Origin: Oscillospiraceae bacterium | GTDB lineage: Bacteria; Bacillota; Clostridia; Oscillospirales; Oscillospiraceae | DNA length: 43,257 nt | Direction of reading: 5' to 3' | Assembly: GCA_031261585.1 (NCBI GenBank) | Contig: JAISJJ010000128.1 | Span: forward strand, 1 to 43,257 | Part shown: piece by piece, positions 25,664 through 34,397 of the stretch | Layout: each line of letters begins with the position of its first letter | How positions within the stretch are numbered: the first letter of the stretch is position 1 | Made by a program: the position numbers and the translations under genes | The notes under the pieces: model-generated | Told to the model about the DNA's origin: nothing | Databases searched by the model: none | What the model saw: the letters and a program-made list of their open reading frames with translations, nothing else

Positions 25664-26494
25664 ATGGATTTCCTGCAATTTGACGACTTTATTCGCGCCG
25701 CGCTGCGCGAGGATATCGGCACGGGCGACATCACGACCGAATCGTGCGTACCCGAATCGGCGCGGAGCGTCGGTGTGTTCGTGGCAAAAGCGGACGGCGT
25801 AATCTGCGGTATCGACATCGCGGAACGCGTTTTCGCGCTCGTTGACGGTCAAATCAAGCTCGTAAAACGCGTTTCGGACGGCGAAAATGTCAAAAAAGGC
25901 GACGTTATCGCCGAGATTTCGGGATCGTCGCGCGGGATACTGACGGGGGAGCGTGTCGCGCTCAATCTGTTGCAGCACCTGTCGGGTGTCGCAACCGCCG
26001 CGTACCATGCGTCACAGGCGGTTGCGGGTACACGCGCCAAGATTGTCGACACGCGCAAGACCACGCCGGGTATGCGCGTACTCGAAAAGTACGCCGTGCG
26101 CGTCGGCGGCGCGTCGAACCATCGTTTCGGCTTGTCCGACGGCGTTCTCATCAAGGACAACCACATCAAAGCGGCGGGCGGCATAACGCAAGCCGTCACC
26201 GCCGCGCGCAACGCCGCGCCACACACGCTTAAAATCGAGGTAGAGTGCGAGACGCGCGACATGGTGCGTGAAGCACTCGAATGCCGCGCGGAGATCATCA
26301 TGCTCGACAACATGACGAACGCGGAGATGCGCGAGTGCGTCGCGCTGATCGCGGGGCGCGCGCTCGTTGAAGCGTCGGGCAACATGGGCGAGCGCGACCT
26401 GCGCGCCGTCGCCGATACAGGCGTAGATTTCATCTCGATAGGCGCGCTGACCCACAGCGTCGCCGCGCTGGATATCAGCTTGAAGTTAGAGTAG
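25664..26494 (+). CDS. nadC: Nicotinate-nucleotide diphosphorylase (carboxylating)
   Basis: LREDIGTGDITTES…LNLLQHLSGVAT…DTRKTTPGMRVLEKYAVRVGGASNHRFGLSDGVLIKDNHI. Confidence 0.95.
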   Translation: MDFLQFDDFIRAALREDIGTGDITTESCVPESARSVGVFVAKADGVICGIDIAERVFALVDGQIKLVKRVSDGENVKKGDVIAEISGSSRGILTGERVALNLLQHLSGVATAAYHASQAVAGTRAKIVDTRKTTPGMRVLEKYAVRVGGASNHRFGLSDGVLIKDNHIKAAGGITQAVTAARNAAPHTLKIEVECETRDMVREALECRAEIIMLDNMTNAEMRECVALIAGRALVEASGNMGERDLRAVADTGVDFISIGALTHSVAALDISLKLE

Positions 26495-26506
26495 GGGCGA
26501 ATACAT

Positions 26507-26576
26507 GTAGGGGCGGGGTCAACCCGCCCTTTGCGCATGTTGAAACATACATAAGGGCGGGTTGACACGCCCCTAC
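26507..26576. repeat. Inverted repeat of the GTAGGGGCGGG family
   Basis: GTAGGGGCGGGGTCAACCCGCCCTT … AAGGGCGGGTTGACACGCCCCTAC. Confidence 0.8.
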
Positions 26577-26581
26577 GCTTT

Positions 26582-26660
26582 CTGTCATTCTGAGCGAAGC
26601 GAAGAATCCCCTTGAATATGCGCACATTAGGGGGATTCTTCGGTTCGCTCAGAATGACAG
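26582..26660. repeat. MITE-like inverted repeat (CTGTCATTCTGAGCGAAGCGAAGAATCCCC family)
   Basis: Arms 26582-26611 and 26631-26660, one mismatch in 30 bp. Confidence 0.88.
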
Positions 26661-26666
26661 CATTGT

Positions 26667-27263
26667 CTACACTAATTTCGCGGCGAACGCGCCTATCAGT
26701 TTCGCGCCCCACAGCGTCTCGATGCCCGCCGATAGTATGGCGAGCGCGGCGCAGGCGAGCAGCGTGCGCGCGAATACGCCCGCGTACGGCGATGTCGCGC
26801 GTGTCGGCACACCTGCGGCGGTCATGGTCAGCGATTTCGCGGCGTCGAGTGAGCGCGCCGAGAGAATCAGCAGCGACGGCACCGTGATGATCGTAGCGGG
26901 CAGCGTAGTGGCGAGTGCGAGCGGTATGCCCGACGCGCCGAACACGCGCACGATGAGCGTCGTCGTGAAGCACATGAAGAATCCGCGCACACCTGTGACA
27001 GCGGGGAGTCCCAGCACGCCGAGTGCGGACAGCGCGAAGAACACCGCCACGAGGTGATACTTCGACGCGGAGAACAGGTAGTCGCCGAAACCCATCGCGG
27101 CGGGGGAGAGAAACCGCGCGCGCAATGTCGCGTCGACCTCGACAAGCCCCGATGCCGCGACACCGACGACGCACCCGACCATGAACAGCAGCGCGCACAC
27201 GTTGAACGCCGCGCCGTTTCCGCGCCCGACGATACCGAGCCTGTCTGTAATCCTCTTTTGCAT
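26667..27263 (-). CDS. SpoIIM-like integral membrane protein
   Basis: Five predicted TM segments; pattern resembles stage II sporulation protein M family. Confidence 0.55.
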   Translation of the reverse strand: MQKRITDRLGIVGRGNGAAFNVCALLFMVGCVVGVAASGLVEVDATLRARFLSPAAMGFGDYLFSASKYHLVAVFFALSALGVLGLPAVTGVRGFFMCFTTTLIVRVFGASGIPLALATTLPATIITVPSLLILSARSLDAAKSLTMTAAGVPTRATSPYAGVFARTLLACAALAILSAGIETLWGAKLIGAFAAKLV

Positions 27264-27270
27264 GATGATG

Positions 27271-27663
27271 TCAGCGGTGCCGACGTTTTGCGAGCGACAC
27301 GACGCTGCCGAGCGCGCCGCCGCCGCCGAGCGTAATCAGCAGTGACAGCGTCCAACTGTCGGGGAAACCGCTCGCGTCGATAATCAGCCGCAGAATTGTC
27401 ACGAACAGGAACATGCCGCCGCCTACCGCGAGACCCATCAGAAGCCGCCGTCTGCCGAATCTGCGCGCCGCGATGAACCCGCCGACCGTCGCGGAGAACA
27501 GTGCGCACAGCAGCGTCGACCACGGCATGGCGCGCGGCGGCAACGTCCCCGTGGATACGAGAATCGACGCGACGAGTGTCGTCAGCGCGTACGCCGCAAA
27601 GCCGAACAGTACGCCGCGCAACACGATGATAATCGGCGACTCCGCCGATTTTTCTTTCTTCAT
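27271..27663 (-). CDS. TIGR04086-family membrane protein
   Basis: ~130 aa, 4 TM; typical neighbour of yajC in Clostridia; start at MKKEKSAESP with aggagga RBS. Confidence 0.6.
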   Translation of the reverse strand: MKKEKSAESPIIIVLRGVLFGFAAYALTTLVASILVSTGTLPPRAMPWSTLLCALFSATVGGFIAARRFGRRRLLMGLAVGGGMFLFVTILRLIIDASGFPDSWTLSLLITLGGGGALGSVVSLAKRRHR

Positions 27664-27914
27664 GGATAAATCCTCCTTGTCGGGGGAACGTAAACGCCCC
27701 GCACTGTTGTTATGCTTGTACAGCATATTCACAGCGGGGGGCGTATATGTCAAAATGGTGTCGCAGTTCGCGGAAACGAGAAATTCGGACGAGAGTTACG
27801 TGGATTGCCGCGCTATTTTGCGAAATGACTCGCAATGACGAGTGTGGAGCGCGGGGCGTATATGTCAATTCGGAGACAAACTGCGGCAAAACCCGCATTT
27901 TTCACAAACGAAAA

Positions 27915-27933
27915 GGGCGGGTTGAACCCGCCC
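27915..27933 (-). terminator. Hairpin downstream of yajC, derived from the GTAGGGGCGGG repeat family
   Basis: Minus strand GTAGGGGCGGGTTCAACCCGCCCTTTTCGTTT. Confidence 0.6.
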
Positions 27934-27945
27934 CTACGCTGTTTT

Positions 27946-28299
27946 TTACTCTGTGGGTTTGCCGCTGGACTGAATCGCGGCTTTTGTGACCTCGATGCGG
28001 ACGCGATCCTCGCTTGTCTCGAACGTCACGGTGCTGTCCGTGATGTGTACGACCTTGCCGACGAGACCGCCGATGGTCGTCACGCTGTCGCCGACAGAGA
28101 GCGTACTCATCATCGTCTCGCGCGTCTTTTTCTTCTTGCGCTCGGGGCGAATCATCATGAAGTACAACAGCGCGACCATTGCGACAACCATCAGCACCGT
28201 CGTCCAGATGGAACCGCCGCTTGCGGGTGCTGCGGGATCAGGCGTTGCGCCGTCGGATGCCGTCAAGAGCGTTATTGCGAATTTGCTGAGCAGATTCAA
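27946..28299 (-). CDS. yajC: Preprotein translocase subunit YajC
   Basis: TVLMVVAMVALLYFMMIRPERKKKKTRETMMSTLSVGDSVTTIGGLVGKV; TTG start with GGAGGA RBS. Confidence 0.88.
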   Translation of the reverse strand: MNLLSKFAITLLTASDGATPDPAAPASGGSIWTTVLMVVAMVALLYFMMIRPERKKKKTRETMMSTLSVGDSVTTIGGLVGKVVHITDSTVTFETSEDRVRIEVTKAAIQSSGKPTE

Positions 28300-28330
28300 A
28301 CTAAGTTCCTCCAACAATAAAATCCTGCGT

Positions 28331-28359
28331 ATTATAACAGGTTATTCGCTGTAATGCAA
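28331..28359 (-). promoter_or_regulatory. Promoter for yajC (TTGCAT-N17-TATAAT)
   Basis: Direct reading on minus strand. Confidence 0.7.
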
Positions 28360-28412
28360 CAACAAATTGTGAACAAAACGCGCCAACGAACCGTTCCATC
28401 GTCCAACTCACG

Positions 28413-28447
28413 TAAATTGTCAATTGTTCATTGTCAATTGTCAATTG
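28413..28447. repeat. Five tandem heptamers (TAAATTG TCAATTG TTCATTG TCAATTG TCAATTG)
   Basis: Same heptad family as 3273-3307; 3 nt from the stop codon of the minus-strand ArsC-like gene. Confidence 0.8.
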
Positions 28448-28450
28448 CCG

Positions 28451-28783
28451 TCACGCCCACGTCGCCCACACATCGGGACAGTACCCGACTGTCGCCTGTC
28501 GCCCGTTGCGCACAATCGGTGTGCGGAGCATACGCGGGTTTTCGAGCAGCTTTTCCTCAACGTCGGTCTCATACGCGAGATAGCGCAGAATCTCCGCGTC
28601 GCGCGCGCCGTCGTCGATGAGGTTTTGCAGTCCGACGGCGGCTTTCACGGAGTTGAACTCGCCGCGCGACAGCCCTTTTTGCAGCAGGTCGATACTCTGG
28701 AACTTGACGCGCCGCTCCTTGAACCACCGCTCAGCTTTTTTAGTGTCGAAACACTTGGATTTACCGAAAATTTGAATGTTCAC
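28451..28783 (-). CDS. ArsC/Spx-family (arsenate reductase-like) protein
   Basis: QIFGKSKCFDTKKAERWFKERRVKFQSIDLLQKGLSRGEFNSV; GTG start inferred. Confidence 0.8.
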   Translation of the reverse strand: MNIQIFGKSKCFDTKKAERWFKERRVKFQSIDLLQKGLSRGEFNSVKAAVGLQNLIDDGARDAEILRYLAYETDVEEKLLENPRMLRTPIVRNGRQATVGYCPDVWATWA

Positions 28784-28858
28784 GTTAAGAATGTCCTGTA
28801 AATATTTGTTGACAAAAATGCTGTTTGTTGAAGCAAACCCCAAGGAACAGGACGAGGG

Positions 28859-29041
28859 ACAAACCCCCGCCGACTGCGGTCGGCACCCCCTTTCCGAAAG
28901 GGGGCAGGGACGTTAGACGTTGGACGCGGGCTGTCGTTCGTCCTGCACCGGCCAACGCGTCCACCGCTCACCGTCGTAACTCCCGTCCAACCTTGCCCCC
29001 TTTCGGAAAGGGGGTGCCGCTCGCAAGCGGCGGGGGTTTGC
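28859..29041. repeat. MITE-like element with ~48-bp terminal inverted repeats, each containing two hairpins
   Basis: ACAAACCCCCGCCGACTGCGGTCGGCACCCCCTTTCCGAAAGGGGGCA … TGCCCCCTTTCGGAAAGGGGGTGCCGCTCGCAAGCGGCGGGGGTTTGC. Confidence 0.88.
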
Positions 29042-29096
29042 CCCCGCGTATCAATCCCTCGGCACGTACCGCCGAAACCGAAACACGTGCAGAGAG

Positions 29097-30752
29097 CTAT
29101 ATCGAGCTTATCACGGGCAAAATCATCGGGTTGCGCTTGACCTTTTTGTACAGATACTGCGACAGGTCGGACTTTATCGCGGATTTCAACGCCGCGATGT
29201 CGCCGTGCAGACTCGTGGCTTCCGCGAGGGATTCGAGCACAACGCCGCGCAGTTCGCGCAACAGATCCTCGGACTCTTTCACGTATACGAACCCGCGCGT
29301 GATGATCTCGGGGTCGGATACGAGACTGCCGTCCTCGTTCGAGATGTTCACGATGACGACGAGCATACCGTCCTGTGCCAGATGTTTGCGGTCACGCAGT
29401 ACTACGCTGCCCACGTCGCCTATGCGCGTGCCGTCGACGAGTATGCGTCCCGACGGTACGACGCCTGTCTTGCCGATTGCGCGTCCCGTTATCTCGATGA
29501 CCTGTCCGATCTCGGCGACGGCGATGTTTTTCGCCTCGATGCCCATCTCCTGCGCAATGCGCGCGTGTATCGCGAGGTGGCGCGGTTCACCGTGGACGGG
29601 GATGAAGAATTTCGGCTTCGTCAGCGCGATCATCATCTTCAACTCCTCCTGATACGCGTGACCCGATACGTGCAGACCCGTAGTCTTGTCGTAAATGACC
29701 TCCGCGCCGCGTCGGAACAGCTCGTCGATGACCTTTGACACCGTGATCTCGTTGCCGGGCACCGCCGATGCGGAAATTATCACGCGGTCGCCCTGCTTGA
29801 TCTCGACCTGACGATGCCCCGAGAACGCGATGCGGTACAGCGCGGACATCGGTTCCCCCTGACTGCCCGTCGTGATGATGACGACCTTCTCGGGCGGCAT
29901 ACCCTTTATCTGGTTCAGGTCGACGAGTACGCCCTTCGGCACGTTCATGTAGCCGAGTTCCGTGGACACGCGCAGGATATTCTCCATACTGCGCCCCGTG
30001 ACCGCGACGCGGCGGTCGTACTTCGCGGCGCAGTCGATCACTTGCTGTATGCGGTACACGTTCGACGCGAACGTAGTGACGAGTATGCGCTGTGTACAGC
30101 CGCGAAACAGATCGTCGAACCGCTGTCCAACGAGCCGCTCCGAGGTCGAATACCCCGTGCGCTCGACGTTCGTCGAGTCTTGGAGCAACGCGAGAACGCC
30201 CTTGTTGCCCAGTTCGCCGAAGCGCGCGAGGTCGATCATGCCGCCCGATACGGGTGTGGTGTCGACCTTGAAGTCGCCCGTGTGGATCACCATGCCGAGC
30301 GGTGTTTTTATCGCCAGCGACACGGCGTCTGGGATCGAGTGGTTGATGCGAATCATCTCGACGCGGAACACGCCGAGTTTGACCTGTTCGCCCGCGTGCA
30401 TTACGATGAGTTCCGTCGTCTTGTCCAGTCCGTGTTCCGCGAGCTTGATCGTACAGAGACCCGCCGTGAGCGGCGTCGCGTACACGGGTACGTGAATCTC
30501 GCGCATGACATACGGCAGCGCGCCGATGTGATCCTCGTGTCCGTGCGTCAGTACGATGCCGCGTATGCGGTCCTTGTTTTTGATGAGATACGTGATATCG
30601 GGTATCACGATATCCACACCGTACATCTCGTCGTCAGGGAAGCCGAGACCCGTGTCGACGATGATCATATCGTCGCCGAACTCATAAACCGTAAGGTTTT
30701 TGCCGATCTCGCCGAGTCCGCCGAGAGAGATGATTTTCAGTTTTTCCGCCAT
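29097..30752 (-). CDS. rnj: Ribonuclease J
   Basis: GGLGEIGKNLTVYE, VLTHGHEDHIGALPYV, MVIHTGDFKVD, FFIPVHGEPRHL metallo-beta-lactamase/beta-CASP motifs. Confidence 0.94.
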   Translation of the reverse strand: MAEKLKIISLGGLGEIGKNLTVYEFGDDMIIVDTGLGFPDDEMYGVDIVIPDITYLIKNKDRIRGIVLTHGHEDHIGALPYVMREIHVPVYATPLTAGLCTIKLAEHGLDKTTELIVMHAGEQVKLGVFRVEMIRINHSIPDAVSLAIKTPLGMVIHTGDFKVDTTPVSGGMIDLARFGELGNKGVLALLQDSTNVERTGYSTSERLVGQRFDDLFRGCTQRILVTTFASNVYRIQQVIDCAAKYDRRVAVTGRSMENILRVSTELGYMNVPKGVLVDLNQIKGMPPEKVVIITTGSQGEPMSALYRIAFSGHRQVEIKQGDRVIISASAVPGNEITVSKVIDELFRRGAEVIYDKTTGLHVSGHAYQEELKMMIALTKPKFFIPVHGEPRHLAIHARIAQEMGIEAKNIAVAEIGQVIEITGRAIGKTGVVPSGRILVDGTRIGDVGSVVLRDRKHLAQDGMLVVIVNISNEDGSLVSDPEIITRGFVYVKESEDLLRELRGVVLESLAEATSLHGDIAALKSAIKSDLSQYLYKKVKRNPMILPVISSI

Positions 30753-31036
30753 GAAATAGTAATAGCTCCTTAAAAATAATTATTTCGCGTTATGTAGCGA
30801 AAAGCACAGATTACACACGCATATCACGTCAAAGCCCTGATTCGCCCGACGAGATATGTGTATATGTGTTGCAGTGTCTGTTCCGCCTATGAGATTGTGT
30901 GTCGATATTTTTAGTACAACCGTACATAATGCCGCAATTAACAGCGACGTCAACGCGCCGCGATTTACATGTACTATACAGCAAGAATTAATATTTGTCA
31001 AGCGGAATTTCGTCGAACGAACGTTAGTTTGAGCGA

Positions 31037-31306
31037 TTAAAATTCGTAGTGCGACCACATGCTGATTATTTTCACCGTTTTGCTCTCCTCAATAACGGTG
31101 TACACAAGCCTGTGCTGTCGATTAATGCGCCGAGAGAACATGCCCCGCAAGTCGCCGCGCAAAGTTTCAAAGGGCGGCGGTGATCGAAACGGTTCTTCGC
31201 GCAGAATATCGAGCAACGCCCGCGCTTTTTGATCGAGCTTTGCCGCTTTTAACTTTGGTGTCGCGTCCGCCGCCGCCTTGGTGAATACGAGGGTATACGC
31301 TACCAC
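31037..31306 (-). CDS. Txe/YoeB-family toxin
   Basis: KAAKLDQKARALLDILREEPFRSPPPFETLRGDLRGMFSRRINRQHRLVYTV…KIISMWSHYEF; GTG start overlapping antitoxin. Confidence 0.9.
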   Translation of the reverse strand: MVAYTLVFTKAAADATPKLKAAKLDQKARALLDILREEPFRSPPPFETLRGDLRGMFSRRINRQHRLVYTVIEESKTVKIISMWSHYEF

Positions 31307-31548
31307 TGCAATTCGCTTTCGGGTACGCACTCATCGACAGGCGTGTTTAACCCCTCGATGAGCTGCTCTTTTAACCCCGCGACAGATGACAGATGCAGCG
31401 TTTCCAACAGTCCGTTATAGTCCTGCTCGCTGAGAATTACGGCGTTGCCGTCCTTGGTGGTAACGCTCAGCGGTTCGTTATATTTTACCGTCTGCTCCAA
31501 CAGCCCGAACAGGTTTTTGCGCAGATTGGTGATGTTAGTGTTAATCAT
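31300..31548 (-). CDS. Phd/YefM-family antitoxin
   Basis: INTNITNLRKNLFGLLEQTVKYNEPLSVTTKDGNAVILSEQDYNGLLETLHL. Confidence 0.9.
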   Translation of the reverse strand: MINTNITNLRKNLFGLLEQTVKYNEPLSVTTKDGNAVILSEQDYNGLLETLHLSSVAGLKEQLIEGLNTPVDECVPESELQW

Positions 31549-31568
31549 TGTTCAGCACCTCTGTGTAC

Positions 31569-31597
31569 ATTATACTGTATGTTTCCCGATTTGTCAA
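31569..31597 (-). promoter_or_regulatory. Consensus promoter of yefM/yoeB-like operon (TTGACA-N17-TATAAT) with adjacent TGTACA
   Basis: Minus strand TTGACAAATCGGGAAACATACAGTATAATGTACA; TGTACA at 31564-31569. Confidence 0.8.
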
Positions 31598-31703
31598 CAC
31601 CGACCCGCCGAAAGTGCGCCGCGACCGAATCACAGGGTTGACAAAACGGCAAAATTGGCGTAAAATAAAAGGAGTATGACTTCACACCTCGGCAGATCGG
31701 AGA

Positions 31704-32876
31704 GTGTTCGGACAGTTGAGAATCGGCATATACGGCGGCGCGTTCAACCCGCCGCACCGTGGTCACGCGATCGGCGCAATCCGCGCCGTGGAACAATTAC
31801 GGCTCGACAAACTGCTTGTGATACCGTCAGGTGTGTCACCGCACAAACCGATGCCCGACGGCACACCGAGTGCAGCGTCGCGCCTTGACATGGCGCGAAT
31901 CGCGTTTCGTGATGTGCCGAACGCTGAGGTGTCCGACATTGAGATTCGCCGTCCCGGTGAGAGCTACACCGCAGACACCGTGCGCGAGATCGAGCGCGTC
32001 TATCCCGATTCGGAGATGTTTCTGATCGTCGGTACGGACATGTACCTGACGCTCGAGCGTTGGTACGACGCTGAATATCTGTTGAGCCGCGCGACACCCG
32101 CCGTCACACTGCGGTATACGGACGCGTTGGAACGCATCGAAGCCGCGAGCGTCTCGCTCGAACGGCGCGGTGTGCGCACGGAGATTGTCCGCAACGGCGC
32201 AATCGAGATATCCAGCTCGGCACTGCGCGAAAAGTTTGCGCATCGCGGCGGCGCGGAGTTCGTGGACGACGAGGTGTACCGTTTCATCTTGCGCGAGCGG
32301 TTGTACGGCGTGAAACCCGACTTTGACCGTCTGCGCCGATACGCGTACGCGATGCTCGACGTCAAGCGCATACGACACGTCGCGGGCTGTGAGGAAGAAG
32401 CCGTGGCGTTGGCAAAACGATGGGGTGTCAGCGTTGACGACGCGCGCACGGCGGCGATTTTGCACGATGTGACAAAGCGGCTGACGTTAGAAGAACAGCT
32501 TGAACTGTGCGAGATATACGGCATTGTGTTGGACGAACTCGAACGCGAGAGCGATAAGTTGCTGCACTCAAAGACAGCCGCCGCGCTCTCAAAACGTGAA
32601 TTTAGTGTAAACAGCGGCGTTTCCGATGCGATTTTATGGCATACTACAGGTAAGGCAGATATGTCTCCGCTCGAAAAAATCATTTACCTCGCCGATTACA
32701 TAGAGCCGAACCGTGATTTTACGGGCGTTGAAGCCATGCGCCGTCTCGCATATGAGGATTTGGACGCCGCACTGTTGCTCGGATTGCGCAGCAGTTTAGC
32801 CGAACTGCTCGAAAAGGGCAAAATTCCGCACCCGAACACGCTCGGTGCAATAGCGTCACTTGAAAGAGATACTTGA
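31704..32876 (+). CDS. nadD: Fusion of nicotinate-nucleotide adenylyltransferase (NadD) with YqeK-like HD-domain Ap4A hydrolase
   Basis: IGIYGGAFNPPHRGHAIGA…ISSSALREKF (NadD) followed by RIRHVAGCEEEAVALAKRWGVSVDDARTAAILHDVTKRL…KIIYLADYIEPNRDF (YqeK). Confidence 0.9.
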   Translation: MFGQLRIGIYGGAFNPPHRGHAIGAIRAVEQLRLDKLLVIPSGVSPHKPMPDGTPSAASRLDMARIAFRDVPNAEVSDIEIRRPGESYTADTVREIERVYPDSEMFLIVGTDMYLTLERWYDAEYLLSRATPAVTLRYTDALERIEAASVSLERRGVRTEIVRNGAIEISSSALREKFAHRGGAEFVDDEVYRFILRERLYGVKPDFDRLRRYAYAMLDVKRIRHVAGCEEEAVALAKRWGVSVDDARTAAILHDVTKRLTLEEQLELCEIYGIVLDELERESDKLLHSKTAAALSKREFSVNSGVSDAILWHTTGKADMSPLEKIIYLADYIEPNRDFTGVEAMRRLAYEDLDAALLLGLRSSLAELLEKGKIPHPNTLGAIASLERDT

Positions 32877-32885
32877 AAGGGATAT

Positions 32886-34397
32886 ATGAGTAAAGCAAAA
32901 AAAGTTAATAATATAAACCGTAAAAGGCGCGTGTCGCGCCGAGGAAACAACGGTGAGGAGCTGTCCCGCGCTCAGCGATTGACGCGCCGCTCACACCGCC
33001 GCGCGATTCTGCTCTGTTCGGTCGGCGCGGTCGCCATCGCGCTCGTCGCCGCCGCCGTGATAATGTTCAAACCCGAAGCACCGATCTCGCCGTCCAACGG
33101 CGTGCGCACGAAGTACTACTCGTATTCACAGGTCGTCTCCGCGTTCGCGCAGTGGATATCGGGCAACGCGATACTGCCGCTTGAAGAGCTTGAACCGACG
33201 CCCACCGCCACGCCGATTCAACCAGACGATAACCCCGGTATATACACGTTCGTCGTCATGGCACTCGACGACGGCAACGGCAACACCGACGTCATAATGG
33301 TCTGCGCGCTCGACACGGGCAAACACACGCTGAATATCGTCAATGTACCGCGCGACACGTGCGTCAACATCTCAGGCGGTATTCGCAAGGCGAACGCGAT
33401 TTACGCAAAACGCAGCGGTGAGACGGACGAGACACGCGCCCAGCGCGTACTCGGTCGCGATTTCCGCAATCTGATCGGTTACGAGCCCGATTTCTACATC
33501 GTCGTCAGTCTGCAAGCGTTCAAGGAACTCGTCGACGCTGTCGGCGGCATAGATTTTTACGTGCCGCGCAACATGAACTACGACGACCCCGCGCAAAACC
33601 TCAGCATACACATCACCAAGGGACAGCACCACCTGAACGGCAAGGACGCGCTCGGCGTTGTGCGCTTCCGTCAGGGCAACAACAACACAGGGTACGCCTC
33701 GGGCGATATCGGGCGCATTGAGATGCAGCAGGCGTTTTTGAAAGAGGCGTCAGCTCAGATTCTCGCCAAGAAGAACGCTATCTCGCTCACGAAGATCATC
33801 GACCTGTTCCTGAAATACGTAAAATCCGCGTCAAGCGGCAACGGTTACGGTTCGCTTACGACGAACAACTACTCGTGGCTCGCGGCGGAGCTGTTCAAGA
33901 TCGACGGAGAGAATGTCACGTTCTCGATGCTCCCCGGTAACACGGGCGCGAGTATCAACGGCGATTCCTACGTGACGATCTACGTGTCTGAGTGGGTAGA
34001 GATGATCGCCGAGAAACTCGGGCATACGGTCACGGCGGATCAACTGAGTATTCTGACGCGCAACGGCAGCGGTTCGCTCTACGTCACCGACGGCAAATGG
34101 ATAGGCACATCGTCGTGGGGCAGCGGCGGCGGTTCTTCAAGCTCCTCAACGCCCAGACCGTCACCCTCGCCGACACCGACACCCGACAACACGCCGAGTA
34201 CGTCGCCGTCGCCGACACCGACAGATGATCACCCCGACTACGCATCGCCGACACCGTCCGCGCCGTCGGACGATGATCCGCCGATCCCCGAACACCCCGA
34301 ATATCCGACGGATCCGACACCCGAAGCTCCCGCAACACCCGACGCGGAACCCGCGCAACCCGATCCCGAACCCACTGATAATGGAGGTTTCAATTGA
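32886..34397 (+). CDS. LytR-CpsA-Psr (LCP) family protein with Pro/Thr-rich C-terminal tail
   Basis: N-terminal TM; VVMALDDGNGNTDVIMVCALDTGKHTLNIVNVPRDTCV…FYIVVSLQAFKELVDAVGGIDFYVP…GKDALGVVRFRQGN. Confidence 0.9.
   Translation: MSKAKKVNNINRKRRVSRRGNNGEELSRAQRLTRRSHRRAILLCSVGAVAIALVAAAVIMFKPEAPISPSNGVRTKYYSYSQVVSAFAQWISGNAILPLEELEPTPTATPIQPDDNPGIYTFVVMALDDGNGNTDVIMVCALDTGKHTLNIVNVPRDTCVNISGGIRKANAIYAKRSGETDETRAQRVLGRDFRNLIGYEPDFYIVVSLQAFKELVDAVGGIDFYVPRNMNYDDPAQNLSIHITKGQHHLNGKDALGVVRFRQGNNNTGYASGDIGRIEMQQAFLKEASAQILAKKNAISLTKIIDLFLKYVKSASSGNGYGSLTTNNYSWLAAELFKIDGENVTFSMLPGNTGASINGDSYVTIYVSEWVEMIAEKLGHTVTADQLSILTRNGSGSLYVTDGKWIGTSSWGSGGGSSSSSTPRPSPSPTPTPDNTPSTSPSPTPTDDHPDYASPTPSAPSDDDPPIPEHPEYPTDPTPEAPATPDAEPAQPDPEPTDNGGFN
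34130..34390 (+). repeat. Low-complexity Pro/Thr/Ser/Asp-rich coding tail of the LCP protein
   Basis: PRPSPSPTPTPDNTPSTSPSPTPTDDHPDYASPTPS…. Confidence 0.7.

Noticed and set aside
26507-26660. Possible CRISPR array because of clustered repeats
   Set aside because: Repeats are inverted pairs, not regularly spaced direct repeats; no cas genes in the window.
25849-27198. 449-aa minus-strand ORF spanning nadC antisense and two inverted repeats
   Set aside because: Crosses repeats and overlaps two good genes; translation of the repeat itself (ILSEPKNPP…ILRFAQND) is a typical repeat artefact.
28825-29652. 275-aa plus-strand ORF over the MITE-like repeat and the rnj 3' end
   Set aside because: Composed of repeat translation plus antisense of rnj; no coding signature.
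29814-30773. 319-aa plus-strand ORF opposite rnj
   Set aside because: Shadow ORF of RNase J.
30780-31058. 92-aa minus-strand ORF between rnj and the YoeB-like toxin
   Set aside because: No RBS or recognisable domain, overlaps toxin end; region is more likely non-coding upstream sequence of rnj.
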